Below are positions 44,749-54,389 of a DNA stretch of 64,000 nucleotides, in pieces. The notes beneath the pieces were generated by a model, which had not been told where the DNA came from, did no database searches, and saw only the letters and a program-made list of their open reading frames with translations. Positions within the stretch are counted from its first letter, which is position 1. Each line of letters opens with the position of its first letter. The DNA comes from Ketobacter sp963922875 (GTDB lineage: Bacteria > Pseudomonadota > Gammaproteobacteria > Pseudomonadales > Ketobacteraceae): positions 84,053 to 148,052 of the forward strand of contig CAWUJH010000011.1 of NCBI GenBank assembly GCA_963922875.1, read 5' to 3'. A program made the position numbers and the translations under genes.

Positions 44749-46005
44749 TTATTGTCCATAAACCGGGAATTGAGCGCACAGTGCTTTTACTTTTTCCCGC
44801 ACTTCTGCAATTAGATCTTCGTTTTCAAGATCAGCCAAAATATCACACATCCAACCTGCCAAAGTCTTCACTTCTGCTTCACCGAAACCGCGTCGGGTCA
44901 CCGCAGGGGTGCCAATTCGCAATCCACTGGTAACAAACGGCGAGCGTGGATCATTAGGAACCGCATTTTTATTGACGGTGATAAACGCTTTACCCAAAGC
45001 CGCATCGGCATCTTTACCCGTGATATCCTGCTTAATCAATGACAGTAGGAACAAGTGATTATCCGTACCCCCGGACACCACATCGTAACCACGTTCAATA
45101 AACACGCCAGCCATGGCCTGCGCGTTAGTGACTACTTGTTGCTGATAGGCTTTAAATTCATTACTCATGGCTTCTTTAAAGCACACCGCCTTGGCGGCGA
45201 TCACATGCATCAACGGACCGCCTTGCCCCCCAGGGAAAACCGCTGAATTCAGCTTTTTCTCAAGCTCCGGGTTGGACTTAGCCAAGATGATACCGCCGCG
45301 AGGACCACCCAATGTTTTATGGGTAGTTGACGTAGTCACATCGGCTATCTGCACCGGGTTAGGATACACGCCTGCGGCCACCAAACCGGCCACATGGGCC
45401 ATGTCTACCATTAGGTAGGCACCGACTTCATCGGCGATATCGCGAAATCTCTGCCAATCCATGGTACGGGAATACGCGGAGAAGCCCGCCAGAATCATTT
45501 TGGGTTTGTGTTCCCGAGCCAACTCAGCCACCTGCTCATAATCCACTTCACCAGTGGCGTGGTCCAAACCATACTGAATCGCATGGTACATCTTGCCAGA
45601 GAAGTTAACTTTGGCTCCGTGGGTCAGATGTCCCCCTTCGGCAAGGCTCATCCCCAACACAGTATCGCCGGGATTCAACAATGCCATATAGACGGCGGCA
45701 TTGGCTTGAGAACCCGAATGAGGCTGCACGTTGGCGTAATCAGCACCAAACAGCGCTTTCACCCGGTCGATGGCCAGTTGTTCGGCAATATCCACATATT
45801 CACAACCGCCGTAATAGCGCTTGCCGGGATAACCTTCTGCGTATTTGTTAGTAAGCACTGACCCTTGAGCCTGCATTACCCGAGGGCTTGTATAATTCTC
45901 TGATGCGATTAGTTCGATGTGCTCTTCCTGACGCTGGGCTTCCGACTCCATGGCAGCCCATAGCTCAGGATCAAAATCTGCAATGTTCATATTGGCTGAA
46001 AACAT
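44749..46005 (-). CDS. glyA: Serine hydroxymethyltransferase
   Basis: GlyA interconverts serine and glycine with tetrahydrofolate, the main one-carbon source. The 418-residue product has SENYTSPRVMQAQGS, NVQPHSGSQAN and the PLP lysine in TTSTTHKTLGGPRGG. The start at 46005 has GGGGAG upstream. A second ATG five codons in is also possible. It is downstream of the mscK-like gene on the same strand, but the 96-base gap and its own ribosome-binding site suggest separate expression. Confidence 0.97.
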   Translation of the reverse strand: MFSANMNIADFDPELWAAMESEAQRQEEHIELIASENYTSPRVMQAQGSVLTNKYAEGYPGKRYYGGCEYVDIAEQLAIDRVKALFGADYANVQPHSGSQANAAVYMALLNPGDTVLGMSLAEGGHLTHGAKVNFSGKMYHAIQYGLDHATGEVDYEQVAELAREHKPKMILAGFSAYSRTMDWQRFRDIADEVGAYLMVDMAHVAGLVAAGVYPNPVQIADVTTSTTHKTLGGPRGGIILAKSNPELEKKLNSAVFPGGQGGPLMHVIAAKAVCFKEAMSNEFKAYQQQVVTNAQAMAGVFIERGYDVVSGGTDNHLFLLSLIKQDITGKDADAALGKAFITVNKNAVPNDPRSPFVTSGLRIGTPAVTRRGFGEAEVKTLAGWMCDILADLENEDLIAEVREKVKALCAQFPVYGQ

Positions 46006-46101
46006 GGTGACTCCCCGTGGAATACTGAGTGGCTATTTTTAGAGGGCGCTATTGTACATAAATCCTCAGCGAACGGCACATGAAACTCTCACCCGTTGGC
46101 A

Positions 46102-49100
46102 TCAATTTTCTTCACGAAACCCGCGGGGCAGCTCCTTGACGTGTAAATCCAGCTGAGGAAAGGCGATTTCGATCCCTAGTTCCGCGAAACGCTTCGCAAT
46201 TGCCGTATTCAAATCATGCAACAACACTAAACGACTGCCAAAAATCGCCACAAACACCCGCAATTCAAAGTCCAAAGAGCTGGCACCAAACCCTAAGAAG
46301 AAGGCGCTGGGCGCTGGGTCCCGCAAAACGATTTTGTGCGCATTGGCTATTTCCAACAATGTTTTGGTCACTAAATCCGTATCCGACCCATAAGCTACAC
46401 CCACTTTAACCACCAAGCGAGTGGTGCTATCACTTAGGGTCCAATTGATGAACTGATTGGTGACAAAAGTCTTATTGGGAATGATCAGTTCTTTTTGATC
46501 CCAGTCAGTAATGGTGGTGGCCCGCATATGGATCTTGCTCACCGTACCGCTAAGATCGTTAATAGTCACTGTATCCCCGATCCGTATGGGTCGTTCGAAC
46601 AGAATAATCAGGCCCGACACAAAATTCGCAAAGATCTCCTGCAGCCCAAACCCCAAACCAACGCCGAGTGCCGCCACCAACCAGCCAAACTTAGTCCAAT
46701 CCAGCCCCACCATGGAGGACACCACGGAGAGCCCAACAACCACCAGCAGATAGCGGGCAACGGTGGTAACCGCAAACCGGACACCGGCATCCAGATGGAA
46801 GCGACGCAAGATCATGACTTCTATTAGGCCAGGCACGTTCTTGACACTGATATAGGTAATTCCAATAGCCAGTAGCGAATAAAGTAAAGTGTCCAGAGTA
46901 AATTGATGAGTGATCTCACCCAAGTCAGTTGACGCGGTATAAGACCAGAGTGAAAACTCTTGCAGAGACTCCACTACCTGAAATAAATCCTGCCAGATTT
47001 GAATAAACGCCAACACAAACAAGGTCAGAGAAAACACTCGCAACAGCGCCCGATTTTGTTCACTAATGGTGGCTACATCCATTTTTGGCATTTCGACTTC
47101 AGGAACAGCTTCACCGGCTGACTTGGCCACTTCCTGCTGTTGCTTCACCTTACGCAGAGCATCTCGTTTCGCGACAGCCCGACTGTAGGCAAGTCGTCGT
47201 TCCATCACAGCAAAGCCACGACCAATCACATGATGTAACACCAGGATCAAAAAACCCGCCATGATGGTGCGATACATTAAAATGGTTACCTCAGTGGCGC
47301 TAAAACCGTAGCCGCGAATGGACAAAATAATCAGAGCCACTGGAAAAGCGCCCAACACCCATGCCAACGCTTTTTCACCGCGTCGAAACCATGGTTGGCT
47401 GCCATCATCAGCAGTCCCTGACTCGGCTATAACTAGCCGCTCAATGGCCACAATAAGAAACCCCAACATCACCACAAACACCAAACGCCCGAATACTCCG
47501 ATCTGGACTTCATCACCCATTCGCCAAATTAATATAGACACTAGAGCAAACGGCATTTGCAAGTATAAAAATGGCAACGCTCGCGAAATGGAGTGAAGAA
47601 TTTCTGGTCGCCATAAGAAATGACAGCGAGCTAACCCATTTGGGCGCGTTAGTTGGCGCAGAAACTCAAACACGAACAGCCATTGCGCCAGCAGCATGAA
47701 GGCACGCCCTGTGGCCTCGGTAAAGACCGACGCATTAGCTGCGGCACTGAGCTGCAACGGATAACCGAGCAAAAAGAAAAGCAAGGGCAAAGGGGCCGCA
47801 AAAAACAATGAAATCAACAATGCTTCAAATGTGTAGCGGAATTTATCATGGCTGACCTTGCCGACTTTCTCGCTGACTTTTTTGAGCCGGATTTGCATTC
47901 GCGGACGGGACCAAATCACCAACCAAATAGCAACAACAACCAGAACTATCGGCAAAATGGGTTGAATTAAGAATTGATACCAGGTCTTACCGATATCAGA
48001 CCACGGGTTAGTCGTGATAAACAAATGGACACTGGAAGGCAAAGCCAGCAACCAGTCCACATCAAGAGGATTGGCACTACGTCGCCAGAACAGCTCTTTA
48101 TTTAGGTGTTCATAAAATTGAAGACTTATGGTCAACTGTTCCTGGTAGGAAAGTTGGATGTTGGTCAAATTCACCACATAGTCTGCATTCACTTCCACCA
48201 ATTTATTCAGCAGCTGTTGCCGGCGCACCAACAATTCCTGTAAGTCCTGCTTCAGCAAAGTTCTATCGGACTTGGACAAATCAGTGGCCTTATCCAACCA
48301 GTCCTTGATAAGCTGACTGCGGACAGTATCGGTGCGCACTTTTTGCAACTCTTCGTCCAAACGAAACTGTTGAAAACGTGCAGCAGATATTTGCTGAGTC
48401 AACTCCGAATCATTTTGTAATGTCTTAATTCTCACCTGCAAATTTTGCCGTTGACGAAACAAATATTCATCGACATATTGCGAGAACGCCGTTAGTTCCA
48501 ATTGCTGTTTTGCCACTTCAAATCGATAACGCAAATCGTGAAGCTGGTACTTTTGGTCGGCTAAATTCTCAGTTACCTTATTAAGCTTTTCCGTCACTTG
48601 GAGCAGCTGGTTACTGAATTTTCGATTTTCTTCGAACTGCTTTAACAACAGTTGTGGTTCACGTTCATAGTTCTTATTTACCTGAGCTTCCAGGGCTTGC
48701 TGTTTATCCGCGTTCTGGATTCTCATCTTATCTCGAGCGTGCCGCAGTTCCGCCAGCGATTCTTTGGTAGTTTCTAACTTTAATAACAACAAATCTCGAT
48801 TCAAGGTGTACAAATCCAGTAACCGCTGATAGCCATCAAGCCGGGTCTGGGCCAACTCCTTTTGCAGTTTTGCATTCTGCGTCTGCTGCTCAAAAATGCT
48901 TTGCTGGAGGCTTTTTAGCGAAGCGTTTTCGTCCACGGTTACGCCGTTGTTCGCTTTTTGCTGGGCCCTCTCAAGAGCCGCCTGAGCCGCCAAAACCTCT
49001 TTCCGAGCTGTGCCGGGGAGCTGCCGCTGAATACCGATTTTCTCCATTACGGAGGTTAGACTTTGTTCCAACGCCTTGGTCTGAGCTTCCTGCAGATCAA

Positions 49101-49515
49101 TCGCCCGTTCGAGGCCCTCCTGCGTTGTGGGAGGCTTAAGGGTTGGCGTTAGGGTTTCGGTGCGCAAAACTTCCTGGCGCAGGGCTTTGGTTAATTCCGG
49201 AGCGCCCTGGATTTCTTCGCTCAACTTGTTTTTTTTGAGGTTTAAAAGTTGGAAGTCGTTACGCAGCTGCTCCAGCTCGGCCTGCAACAGGTCTAGCTCT
49301 TTATTCCGTAATTCCGTCTGCTGTGGCTCGGTCTTATTTTTACTGGCGTCCTCCGTCGCCATGGGATTGAAAGCAAAGCATGCGCTGGCTATAAGAAAAA
49401 GGCCTAAACCCCATAGCCAAGGCTTGCCGAACCAAAACAAGGTCTGCATTGGGGCAGCGGTTCGATTTGCGTAACGCCAATTTGGTAAGTCCTTACTACT
49501 ACTCGCTTCTATCAT
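46102..49515 (-). CDS. MscK-like large mechanosensitive channel
   Basis: The 1137-residue product is of the KefA/MscK type. A hydrophobic signal-like segment lies at 31-49. A long coiled-coil periplasmic region (about 60-420) is rich in Q, L and K. Eleven or so membrane helices lead to the MscS core: pore helix GWLVAALGVGLGFGLQEIFANF, then the beta domain (FERPIRIGDTVTINDLSG) and SDSTTRLVVKVGVAYGSD. Such channels open under hypo-osmotic stress. ATG at 49515 is the frame start; ATG at 49449 (MQTLFWFGKP) would begin directly before the signal segment. The 5' end is duplicated near ettA. Confidence 0.85.
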   Translation of the reverse strand: MIEASSSKDLPNWRYANRTAAPMQTLFWFGKPWLWGLGLFLIASACFAFNPMATEDASKNKTEPQQTELRNKELDLLQAELEQLRNDFQLLNLKKNKLSEEIQGAPELTKALRQEVLRTETLTPTLKPPTTQEGLERAIDLQEAQTKALEQSLTSVMEKIGIQRQLPGTARKEVLAAQAALERAQQKANNGVTVDENASLKSLQQSIFEQQTQNAKLQKELAQTRLDGYQRLLDLYTLNRDLLLLKLETTKESLAELRHARDKMRIQNADKQQALEAQVNKNYEREPQLLLKQFEENRKFSNQLLQVTEKLNKVTENLADQKYQLHDLRYRFEVAKQQLELTAFSQYVDEYLFRQRQNLQVRIKTLQNDSELTQQISAARFQQFRLDEELQKVRTDTVRSQLIKDWLDKATDLSKSDRTLLKQDLQELLVRRQQLLNKLVEVNADYVVNLTNIQLSYQEQLTISLQFYEHLNKELFWRRSANPLDVDWLLALPSSVHLFITTNPWSDIGKTWYQFLIQPILPIVLVVVAIWLVIWSRPRMQIRLKKVSEKVGKVSHDKFRYTFEALLISLFFAAPLPLLFFLLGYPLQLSAAANASVFTEATGRAFMLLAQWLFVFEFLRQLTRPNGLARCHFLWRPEILHSISRALPFLYLQMPFALVSILIWRMGDEVQIGVFGRLVFVVMLGFLIVAIERLVIAESGTADDGSQPWFRRGEKALAWVLGAFPVALIILSIRGYGFSATEVTILMYRTIMAGFLILVLHHVIGRGFAVMERRLAYSRAVAKRDALRKVKQQQEVAKSAGEAVPEVEMPKMDVATISEQNRALLRVFSLTLFVLAFIQIWQDLFQVVESLQEFSLWSYTASTDLGEITHQFTLDTLLYSLLAIGITYISVKNVPGLIEVMILRRFHLDAGVRFAVTTVARYLLVVVGLSVVSSMVGLDWTKFGWLVAALGVGLGFGLQEIFANFVSGLIILFERPIRIGDTVTINDLSGTVSKIHMRATTITDWDQKELIIPNKTFVTNQFINWTLSDSTTRLVVKVGVAYGSDTDLVTKTLLEIANAHKIVLRDPAPSAFFLGFGASSLDFELRVFVAIFGSRLVLLHDLNTAIAKRFAELGIEIAFPQLDLHVKELPRGFREEN

Positions 49516-49545
49516 TGAATTACAAACCCATTTAAACCTAGATAA
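49435..49545. repeat. Copy A of a duplicated mscK 5' / intergenic segment
   Basis: This segment (the first codons of the mscK-like gene plus upstream DNA) is repeated at 51563-51674. The two copies differ at scattered bases and one indel in the mscK coding part, and match at 41 of 43 positions from the mscK start outward. Here it is intact and functional. Confidence 0.85.
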
Positions 49546-49577
49546 ACGATGCTAGAAAACTTGCCTGGACAGTAAAG

Positions 49578-49665
49578 CCCGGAAAGATAGAGAATATGAT
49601 GGAGCGGCTCAGCCCGCCACAGATTTTACTATTGGCTATTTGCCATAAGCATCAAAAATGGAATC
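49578..49665 (+). pseudogene. Decayed 5' fragment of ettA
   Basis: About 88 bases here align with ettA codons about 53-82 (51850-51937), sharing AGAATATGATGGAG and GGCTATTTGCC with many substitutions and a one-base indel. About 175 bases corresponding to ettA codons 1-52 (including Walker A) are missing or unrecognisable. No frame is open. It is a dead remnant of a second ettA start, lying in the 424-base gap upstream of the mscK-like gene. Confidence 0.75.
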
Positions 49666-49851
49666 AAAAGTAACACCTTATATGGGCAAATCAAGCTGAG
49701 AAACGGCAATTTTGAGCCTAGAGGCTTATGCGGGTAGCCTTTAAAACAAGCGATGGGGCTGGTTTACTTAGGATATGCAGCTCTAGTCGCTGCAGTCAGC
49801 AACGCTTAGGCACATCTTTGAGGGCTTTTCGGAATACAGATAATTACAACA

Positions 49852-49895
49852 AAAAACGCCGGTGCCACTCCAGCCAGAGGTTCACCGGCGTTTTT
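49852..49895. terminator. Terminator after the secreted-protein gene
   Basis: AAAAACGCCGGTG (49852-49864) and CACCGGCGTTTTT (49883-49895) form a perfect 13-bp stem with an 18-base loop. It lies 45 bases beyond the stop of the minus-strand gene and is symmetric enough to act both ways. Confidence 0.85.
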
Positions 49896-49939
49896 ATGAA
49901 CTAAGGGAGAGCGAAAATCACTTTCCCATTTTTACCCAC

Positions 49940-51295
49940 TTAATCAACTGTCTCTGCATCCAGCAGCAGCGCGTCAGGCACTGGGCGAGCACAGCTTACC
50001 TCAACGTTTTCATACTCTCCACTATTGATACTTAACGTTGCTTTTGCAGAACCCAGACCAACCACAAGGGTTTCTTCTTCATTGTCCGCGAAGATAGGTC
50101 CAGCCGTTACGGTACCCGACGTCGGCAATGATATTATATTTTCCACACCGCTATTGATCAGGGTGGGCGGTATTTCGGTGCCATCCGGGAGTACGTTTAG
50201 AAGTTCGGGTACACCATTATCTGCAAACAAGTTAAGTTCATGCACTTGACCCTCAATCGTGGTGATTCCATTCATCGCCATTTTCTCGGCCGTTTCCGGT
50301 GAGATCGTAATGGCGCCAGAAGCCTCAACAAAAGTAAGACCCACATCGCGCTTAACCGCCAGTGGGAAATTACCACCTACAGCGATACCCAAGTCATAGG
50401 TGTCTACTGAACCGTCTTCATATTTAAAGTTACAGCTGTAAGGTGCATTCACGATACCCACGATAGTTCCAGAGGGGATCTCCGGGTAATCCAGCGGCTC
50501 GCCTTCATACTTGGCTGGCTTACTGGGGTCAACATTTTCGCCAACGGCCACGGACAACAATGAGTTACCCTTGGACGGCTTACAATTAGCAACGGCCCGT
50601 GGTTTGAAGAAAGGCAGAATTGTATGCAGTGTTACTTCGGCTTTCGCACCTTCGAAGCGGAACTGAACGCGGCCTTCATCTGGAGCAATAAAAGGACCAA
50701 CGTTGAAATATCTAAAATCAACAGGTTGCCCATTTTTATCAAATATTCCTCCATTTTCCGCTTCGAGTTGATCATAGAGATCTTGGGTGCCGAAAAAAGT
50801 ATCTTTCGGACCAAATGTGGGCAGGCCAATCTGGATCGTACCAAGGCCTGAAAGCCGAGCCCTTTCAATATGAAGGTTATATTTATCGGCCAGGTTAATA
50901 GTAGCAGGCGTTGCACCAGCCGCCCCGATCAGTATTTCAGGAAGCTCCACATCAACTCTGGTAATAGTACCCAGATTGGCAAGTGCAGACAGCCATTGAG
51001 GCAACTCTACCCCCCCACTTCCCTGCGACAACCAAAACTCCTGCCCAGGGCCTAACTGAACAGGGGCGATACCCTGAATGTCAGCGGTACCGGGAAGATC
51101 GATGATTTTGAGCCCACCCAACCAGGGCAAGCGAACAGCACAGGTGAGATCCAAGGTGAAACGGCCGGTATCCGCCCCCACGGATGGTACAATTTCTGGG
51201 TTAAGTGCGCTGGCCGTTGACGGAGCCATCATCGCAGAAGCGACGACGACTGCGACCGTTTCACGCGCTCGGCGTGAGAATGAAAAAAGGTTCAT
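49940..51295 (-). CDS. Secreted protein of unknown function
   Basis: The 451-residue product has a signal peptide (MNLFSFSRRARETVAVVVAS, then AMMAPSTASA). I chose the ATG at 51295, which has AGGAGG seven bases upstream; an upstream in-frame ATG at 51388 lacks one. The mature protein is rich in beta-prone, Gly, Pro and acidic stretches with three widely spaced cysteines (near LDLTCAVRL, VANCKPSKG and PYSCNFKYE) and one near the C-terminus (VSCARPVPD). That suggests two disulfides. I recognise no enzyme motif or membrane anchor. It is flanked on both sides by fragments of neighbouring genes, so it is probably acquired. Confidence 0.75.
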   Translation of the reverse strand: MNLFSFSRRARETVAVVVASAMMAPSTASALNPEIVPSVGADTGRFTLDLTCAVRLPWLGGLKIIDLPGTADIQGIAPVQLGPGQEFWLSQGSGGVELPQWLSALANLGTITRVDVELPEILIGAAGATPATINLADKYNLHIERARLSGLGTIQIGLPTFGPKDTFFGTQDLYDQLEAENGGIFDKNGQPVDFRYFNVGPFIAPDEGRVQFRFEGAKAEVTLHTILPFFKPRAVANCKPSKGNSLLSVAVGENVDPSKPAKYEGEPLDYPEIPSGTIVGIVNAPYSCNFKYEDGSVDTYDLGIAVGGNFPLAVKRDVGLTFVEASGAITISPETAEKMAMNGITTIEGQVHELNLFADNGVPELLNVLPDGTEIPPTLINSGVENIISLPTSGTVTAGPIFADNEEETLVVGLGSAKATLSINSGEYENVEVSCARPVPDALLLDAETVD

Positions 51296-51562
51296 GGAAA
51301 AGCCTCCTAATCCTTTTGGTATCCAGTTTATTGTGATTTCAGTATTGATTGATTTTTGTGCTAATCTGAGGAGCTTATACTTAAGCAAAAGCTAGTGCAG
51401 AAATCTATCAACCGCTTTTGGTGCGAGCTTGGTTTTTTAAGGACACTTGGCAATAGTGATTGACCACATATTGCTAATCGCTGATAACTAGATCACAGTC
51501 AGCGAAAACTCATACTTTTATAGAGACGGTTTGGAATTCCCAAGAAAAGCAAAAGGCCGCCA

Positions 51563-51674
51563 CAACAAGGTTTGCATCGGGCCAGCGTTTGGGTTAGCGT
51601 AGCGCCAATTCAGTAAATTCTTACTAAAAACTCGCTTCTTTCATTGAATTACAAACCCATTTAAACCCAGATAT
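51563..51674 (-). pseudogene. Decayed 5' fragment of the mscK-like gene (copy B)
   Basis: This repeats 49435-49545. On the minus strand its ATG opens ATG-AAA-GAA-GCG-AGT-TTT-TAG, a stop after six codons caused by a one-base insertion. A second ATG corresponds to MQTL of the real gene. Only the start of mscK is present; beyond about 51560 homology ends. It lies between the secreted-protein gene and ettA and now forms part of the ettA upstream region. Confidence 0.75.
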
Positions 51675-51692
51675 CGGAACTGATTCGGAACT

Positions 51693-53363
51693 ATGGCGCA
51701 ATATATATACACCATGCACCGGGTGTCCAAAGTGGTGCCCCCAAAACGCGAAATCCTTAAAGATATTTCACTGTCGTTTTTCCCTGGCGCCAAAATTGGC
51801 GTACTCGGATTGAATGGCGCGGGAAAATCAACCCTGCTAAAAATCATGGCCGGAGTAGATAAAGAATATGATGGAGAGGCCCGTCCCGCCACCGGCATTA
51901 ATATCGGCTATTTGCCGCAAGAACCACAACTGGATCCTGCAAAGGACGTGCGCGGCAACGTAGAAGATGGCGTGCGAGAAATAAAGGACGTATTGAACCG
52001 GTTTGACGAAATCAGCATGAAATTCGCTGACCCAATGTCTGATGACGAAATGAACAAACTCTTGGAAGAGCAAGCTGAACTGCAGAACAAGATTGACGCC
52101 AGCAACGGCTGGGAAATCGACCGCACCCTGGAAATTGCGGCGGATGCCCTGAGACTCCCCCCGTGGGAAGCCGACGTTACCAAATTGTCTGGCGGTGAAA
52201 AGCGCCGGGTTGCACTGTGTCGGCTGCTGTTATCCAGTCCGGACATGTTGTTGCTGGATGAGCCCACCAACCATCTGGACGCTGAATCCGTGGGCTGGTT
52301 AGAACGCTTCCTTCACGATTATGAAGGCACCGTAGTAGCCATTACCCATGATCGCTACTTCCTCGACAATGCGGCGCAATGGATTCTGGAACTGGACCGT
52401 GGCCACGGTATCCCCTGGGAGGGCAATTACAGCTCCTGGCTCGATCAAAAAGACCAACGTCTAGCACAGGAAGCCAAACAGGAAGTGTCCCGCCAAAAAG
52501 CCATTAAAGCAGAATTGGAGTGGGTACGATCTAACGCCAAAGGGCGGCAGTCGAAAAGTAAAGCCCGCCTGGCCCGTTTTGAAGAGCTGTCCTCTCAGGA
52601 AGCGCAACGTCGCAACGAAACTCAAGAACTCTTTATTCCGGTTGCTGAGCGCTTGGGAGACGAGGTAATAACTTTTAAAGACGTCACCAAATCCTTTGCC
52701 GATCGCACCCTCTACGAGAACTTAAGCTTCACCATTCCGAAAGGGGCTATCGTTGGGGTTATCGGACCTAACGGCGCAGGTAAAACCACGCTGTTCCGCT
52801 TGATCAACGGGGAACAACAACCGGATGCGGGTGAAGTCAAAATTGGCGCCACCGTAGATCTGGCCTATGTGGATCAATCCCGTGACGATTTAGATGGCAG
52901 CAAAACCGTTTGGGAAGAAGTGTCTGATGGTTTGGACATTATTAAAGTGGGTTCTTTCGAAATGCCTTCCCGTTCTTATGTAGGCCGTTTTAACTTCAAG
53001 GGATCGGATCAACAAAAACGAGTGGGCGAACTTTCGGGTGGTGAACGCAACCGATTACACCTGGCAAAACTGCTGCGCAAAGGCGGCAACGTATTGCTCC
53101 TGGATGAGCCCACTAACGACCTCGATATTGAAACCCTAAGGGCATTGGAAGAAGCGCTATTGACCTATGCGGGCACCGCCGTGGTCATCTCCCATGATCG
53201 CTGGTTTCTGGATCGTATTGCTACTCACATTTTAGATTTTGAGGGTGAGCAAGGGGTTGAGTTTTTTGAAGGTAACTTCACTGAATACGAACATTACAAG
53301 AAGAAAAAATACGGCGAGGAATCTGTCCAACCCAAGCGAATAAAGTATAAGAAACTGCAATAA
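51693..53363 (+). CDS. ettA: EttA, energy-dependent translational throttle (ABC-F protein)
   Basis: EttA binds the ribosomal E site and gates entry into elongation according to ATP/ADP. The 556-residue product has two ABC domains: Walker A GLNGAGKSTLL and GPNGAGKTTLF, signatures LSGGEKRRVAL and LSGGERNRLHL, and Walker B LLLDEPTNHLD and LLLDEPTNDLD. The arm between helices of the first domain and the basic P-site-tRNA linker (about 255-310; KGRQSKSKARLARFEEL) are present. The start matches MAQYIYTMHRVSK of the family. Confidence 0.96.
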   Translation: MAQYIYTMHRVSKVVPPKREILKDISLSFFPGAKIGVLGLNGAGKSTLLKIMAGVDKEYDGEARPATGINIGYLPQEPQLDPAKDVRGNVEDGVREIKDVLNRFDEISMKFADPMSDDEMNKLLEEQAELQNKIDASNGWEIDRTLEIAADALRLPPWEADVTKLSGGEKRRVALCRLLLSSPDMLLLDEPTNHLDAESVGWLERFLHDYEGTVVAITHDRYFLDNAAQWILELDRGHGIPWEGNYSSWLDQKDQRLAQEAKQEVSRQKAIKAELEWVRSNAKGRQSKSKARLARFEELSSQEAQRRNETQELFIPVAERLGDEVITFKDVTKSFADRTLYENLSFTIPKGAIVGVIGPNGAGKTTLFRLINGEQQPDAGEVKIGATVDLAYVDQSRDDLDGSKTVWEEVSDGLDIIKVGSFEMPSRSYVGRFNFKGSDQQKRVGELSGGERNRLHLAKLLRKGGNVLLLDEPTNDLDIETLRALEEALLTYAGTAVVISHDRWFLDRIATHILDFEGEQGVEFFEGNFTEYEHYKKKKYGEESVQPKRIKYKKLQ

Positions 53364-53373
53364 AAAATCACTC

Positions 53374-53405
53374 AGTCAGGCCTCTTCCCGAGCGCCTGAC
53401 TTTTT
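53374..53405 (+). terminator. Terminator after ettA
   Basis: AGTCAGGC (53374-53381) and GCCTGACT (53394-53401) form an 8-bp stem with a 12-base loop, followed by TTTTT. Confidence 0.8.
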
Positions 53406-53494
53406 CCACCAAGCAATTCTTCAGCGACTCAAAATTTCAGCCGCCTATTCAACTGCCAAGCCAGCGTTTACCACCATGGGAGTTTTACCGCTTT

Positions 53495-53710
53495 TTATTC
53501 TTCGCTGAAATCCCAGTCTTCGTAATCATCGAGATCACTCTTCAAGCGACGGTCTTCCATCATGGCCTCTATTTTTCTCAAATAGTCACCCGATCTGGAA
53601 CGTGTCTTAGACTGAAGACGACTTTCGATATCCCCATCGATGTCATCCATCAAATCTTCATCTATATCGTCAATAAATTTATTCTCTTCGGTGGTAGATG
53701 TAGTTCTCAT
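53495..53710 (-). CDS. Small acidic protein, PA3496-like
   Basis: The 71-residue product is acidic in its N-terminal half (repeated DID/DDID) and has a conserved-looking C-terminal segment (YLRKIEAMMEDRRLKSDL). That segment resembles the PA3496 family of short gammaproteobacterial proteins described as putative envelope-integrity proteins. It has no signal peptide or membrane helix that I can see. The reading frame is the only open one here with a plausible start. The function is unknown. Confidence 0.6.
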   Translation of the reverse strand: MRTTSTTEENKFIDDIDEDLMDDIDGDIESRLQSKTRSRSGDYLRKIEAMMEDRRLKSDLDDYEDWDFSEE

Positions 53711-54011
53711 AACCCCAACCCTCTAAAGCTTATGAACTTCGAACACAAATAAACATTGAGTTCCATCGATCACATTTGGCTCCGTTTAACGTCGGCTCAT
53801 ACTGCAAATATTTCATGAACTCTCAATGACATTTTTACCTTTTAATTAATAACGTAGCAATCCAATTTTTTACAGTTTATTTTTTTTATTTTTAGAGCTT
53901 TTTGCGATGCTCAGTACAACTTTTATGCAATTTACAAAAACCCTACAGAGGATTCCAAAAATTAGCTATGCTTAGACCATTACCTATTGATCACTAACAG
54001 AATGAATCGTC
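53711..54011. other. AT-rich intergenic region, no gene seen
   Basis: This 301-base divergent region between the small acidic protein and the PilZ gene is strongly AT-rich with long T runs (about 53878-53900). I see no hairpin terminator, RNA gene or coding frame. It must hold two promoters, but no convincing -35/-10 pair stands out. Confidence 0.5.
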
Positions 54012-54380
54012 ATGGAAGAGAAACGTCACTTTACCCGAATTGAATTCGATGCCAGTGCAACCTTGGTTATTGGTGATCAACAATATCCGATCCAGCTACA
54101 GGATCTGTCATTGAACGGCGCCATGATCAGCCGTCCAGAGCAGCTGATTCTGACCAACGACACCCCTGTTACCCTGTTGATTTTACTCTGTGATGGCGAA
54201 ACCGAAGTGATCATGAGTGGCCACATCGCCCACCAGGAAGACTCCCGCATGGGGATCATGTGCGACAATATCGATGTGGATAGTGCTTCTCACTTACGTC
54301 GTATTGTGGAGCTGAACGCAGCCAATAATTTTTTGCTTGATCGGGAGTTCGAGGCGCTGATAGCCTCACATCGTCATTAG
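54012..54380 (+). CDS. Single-domain PilZ protein
   Basis: The 122-residue product is a free-standing PilZ domain. The c-di-GMP motifs are RHFTR (residues 5-9) and DLSLNG (near residue 33), followed by the beta-barrel core. Such proteins are c-di-GMP receptors that act on motility, pili or polysaccharide secretion through a partner. A second PilZ protein, the YcgR-like brake, is in this window, but there is no physical link. The 3' end is 9 bases from the convergent radA stop. Confidence 0.88.
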   Translation: MEEKRHFTRIEFDASATLVIGDQQYPIQLQDLSLNGAMISRPEQLILTNDTPVTLLILLCDGETEVIMSGHIAHQEDSRMGIMCDNIDVDSASHLRRIVELNAANNFLLDREFEALIASHRH

Positions 54381-54389
54381 TTAGCAGGT

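Noticed and set aside
49516..51692. Insertion sequence or phage as the cause of the duplicated flanks
   Set aside because: There is no transposase, integrase or terminal inverted repeat, and the duplicated blocks are too long for a target-site duplication.
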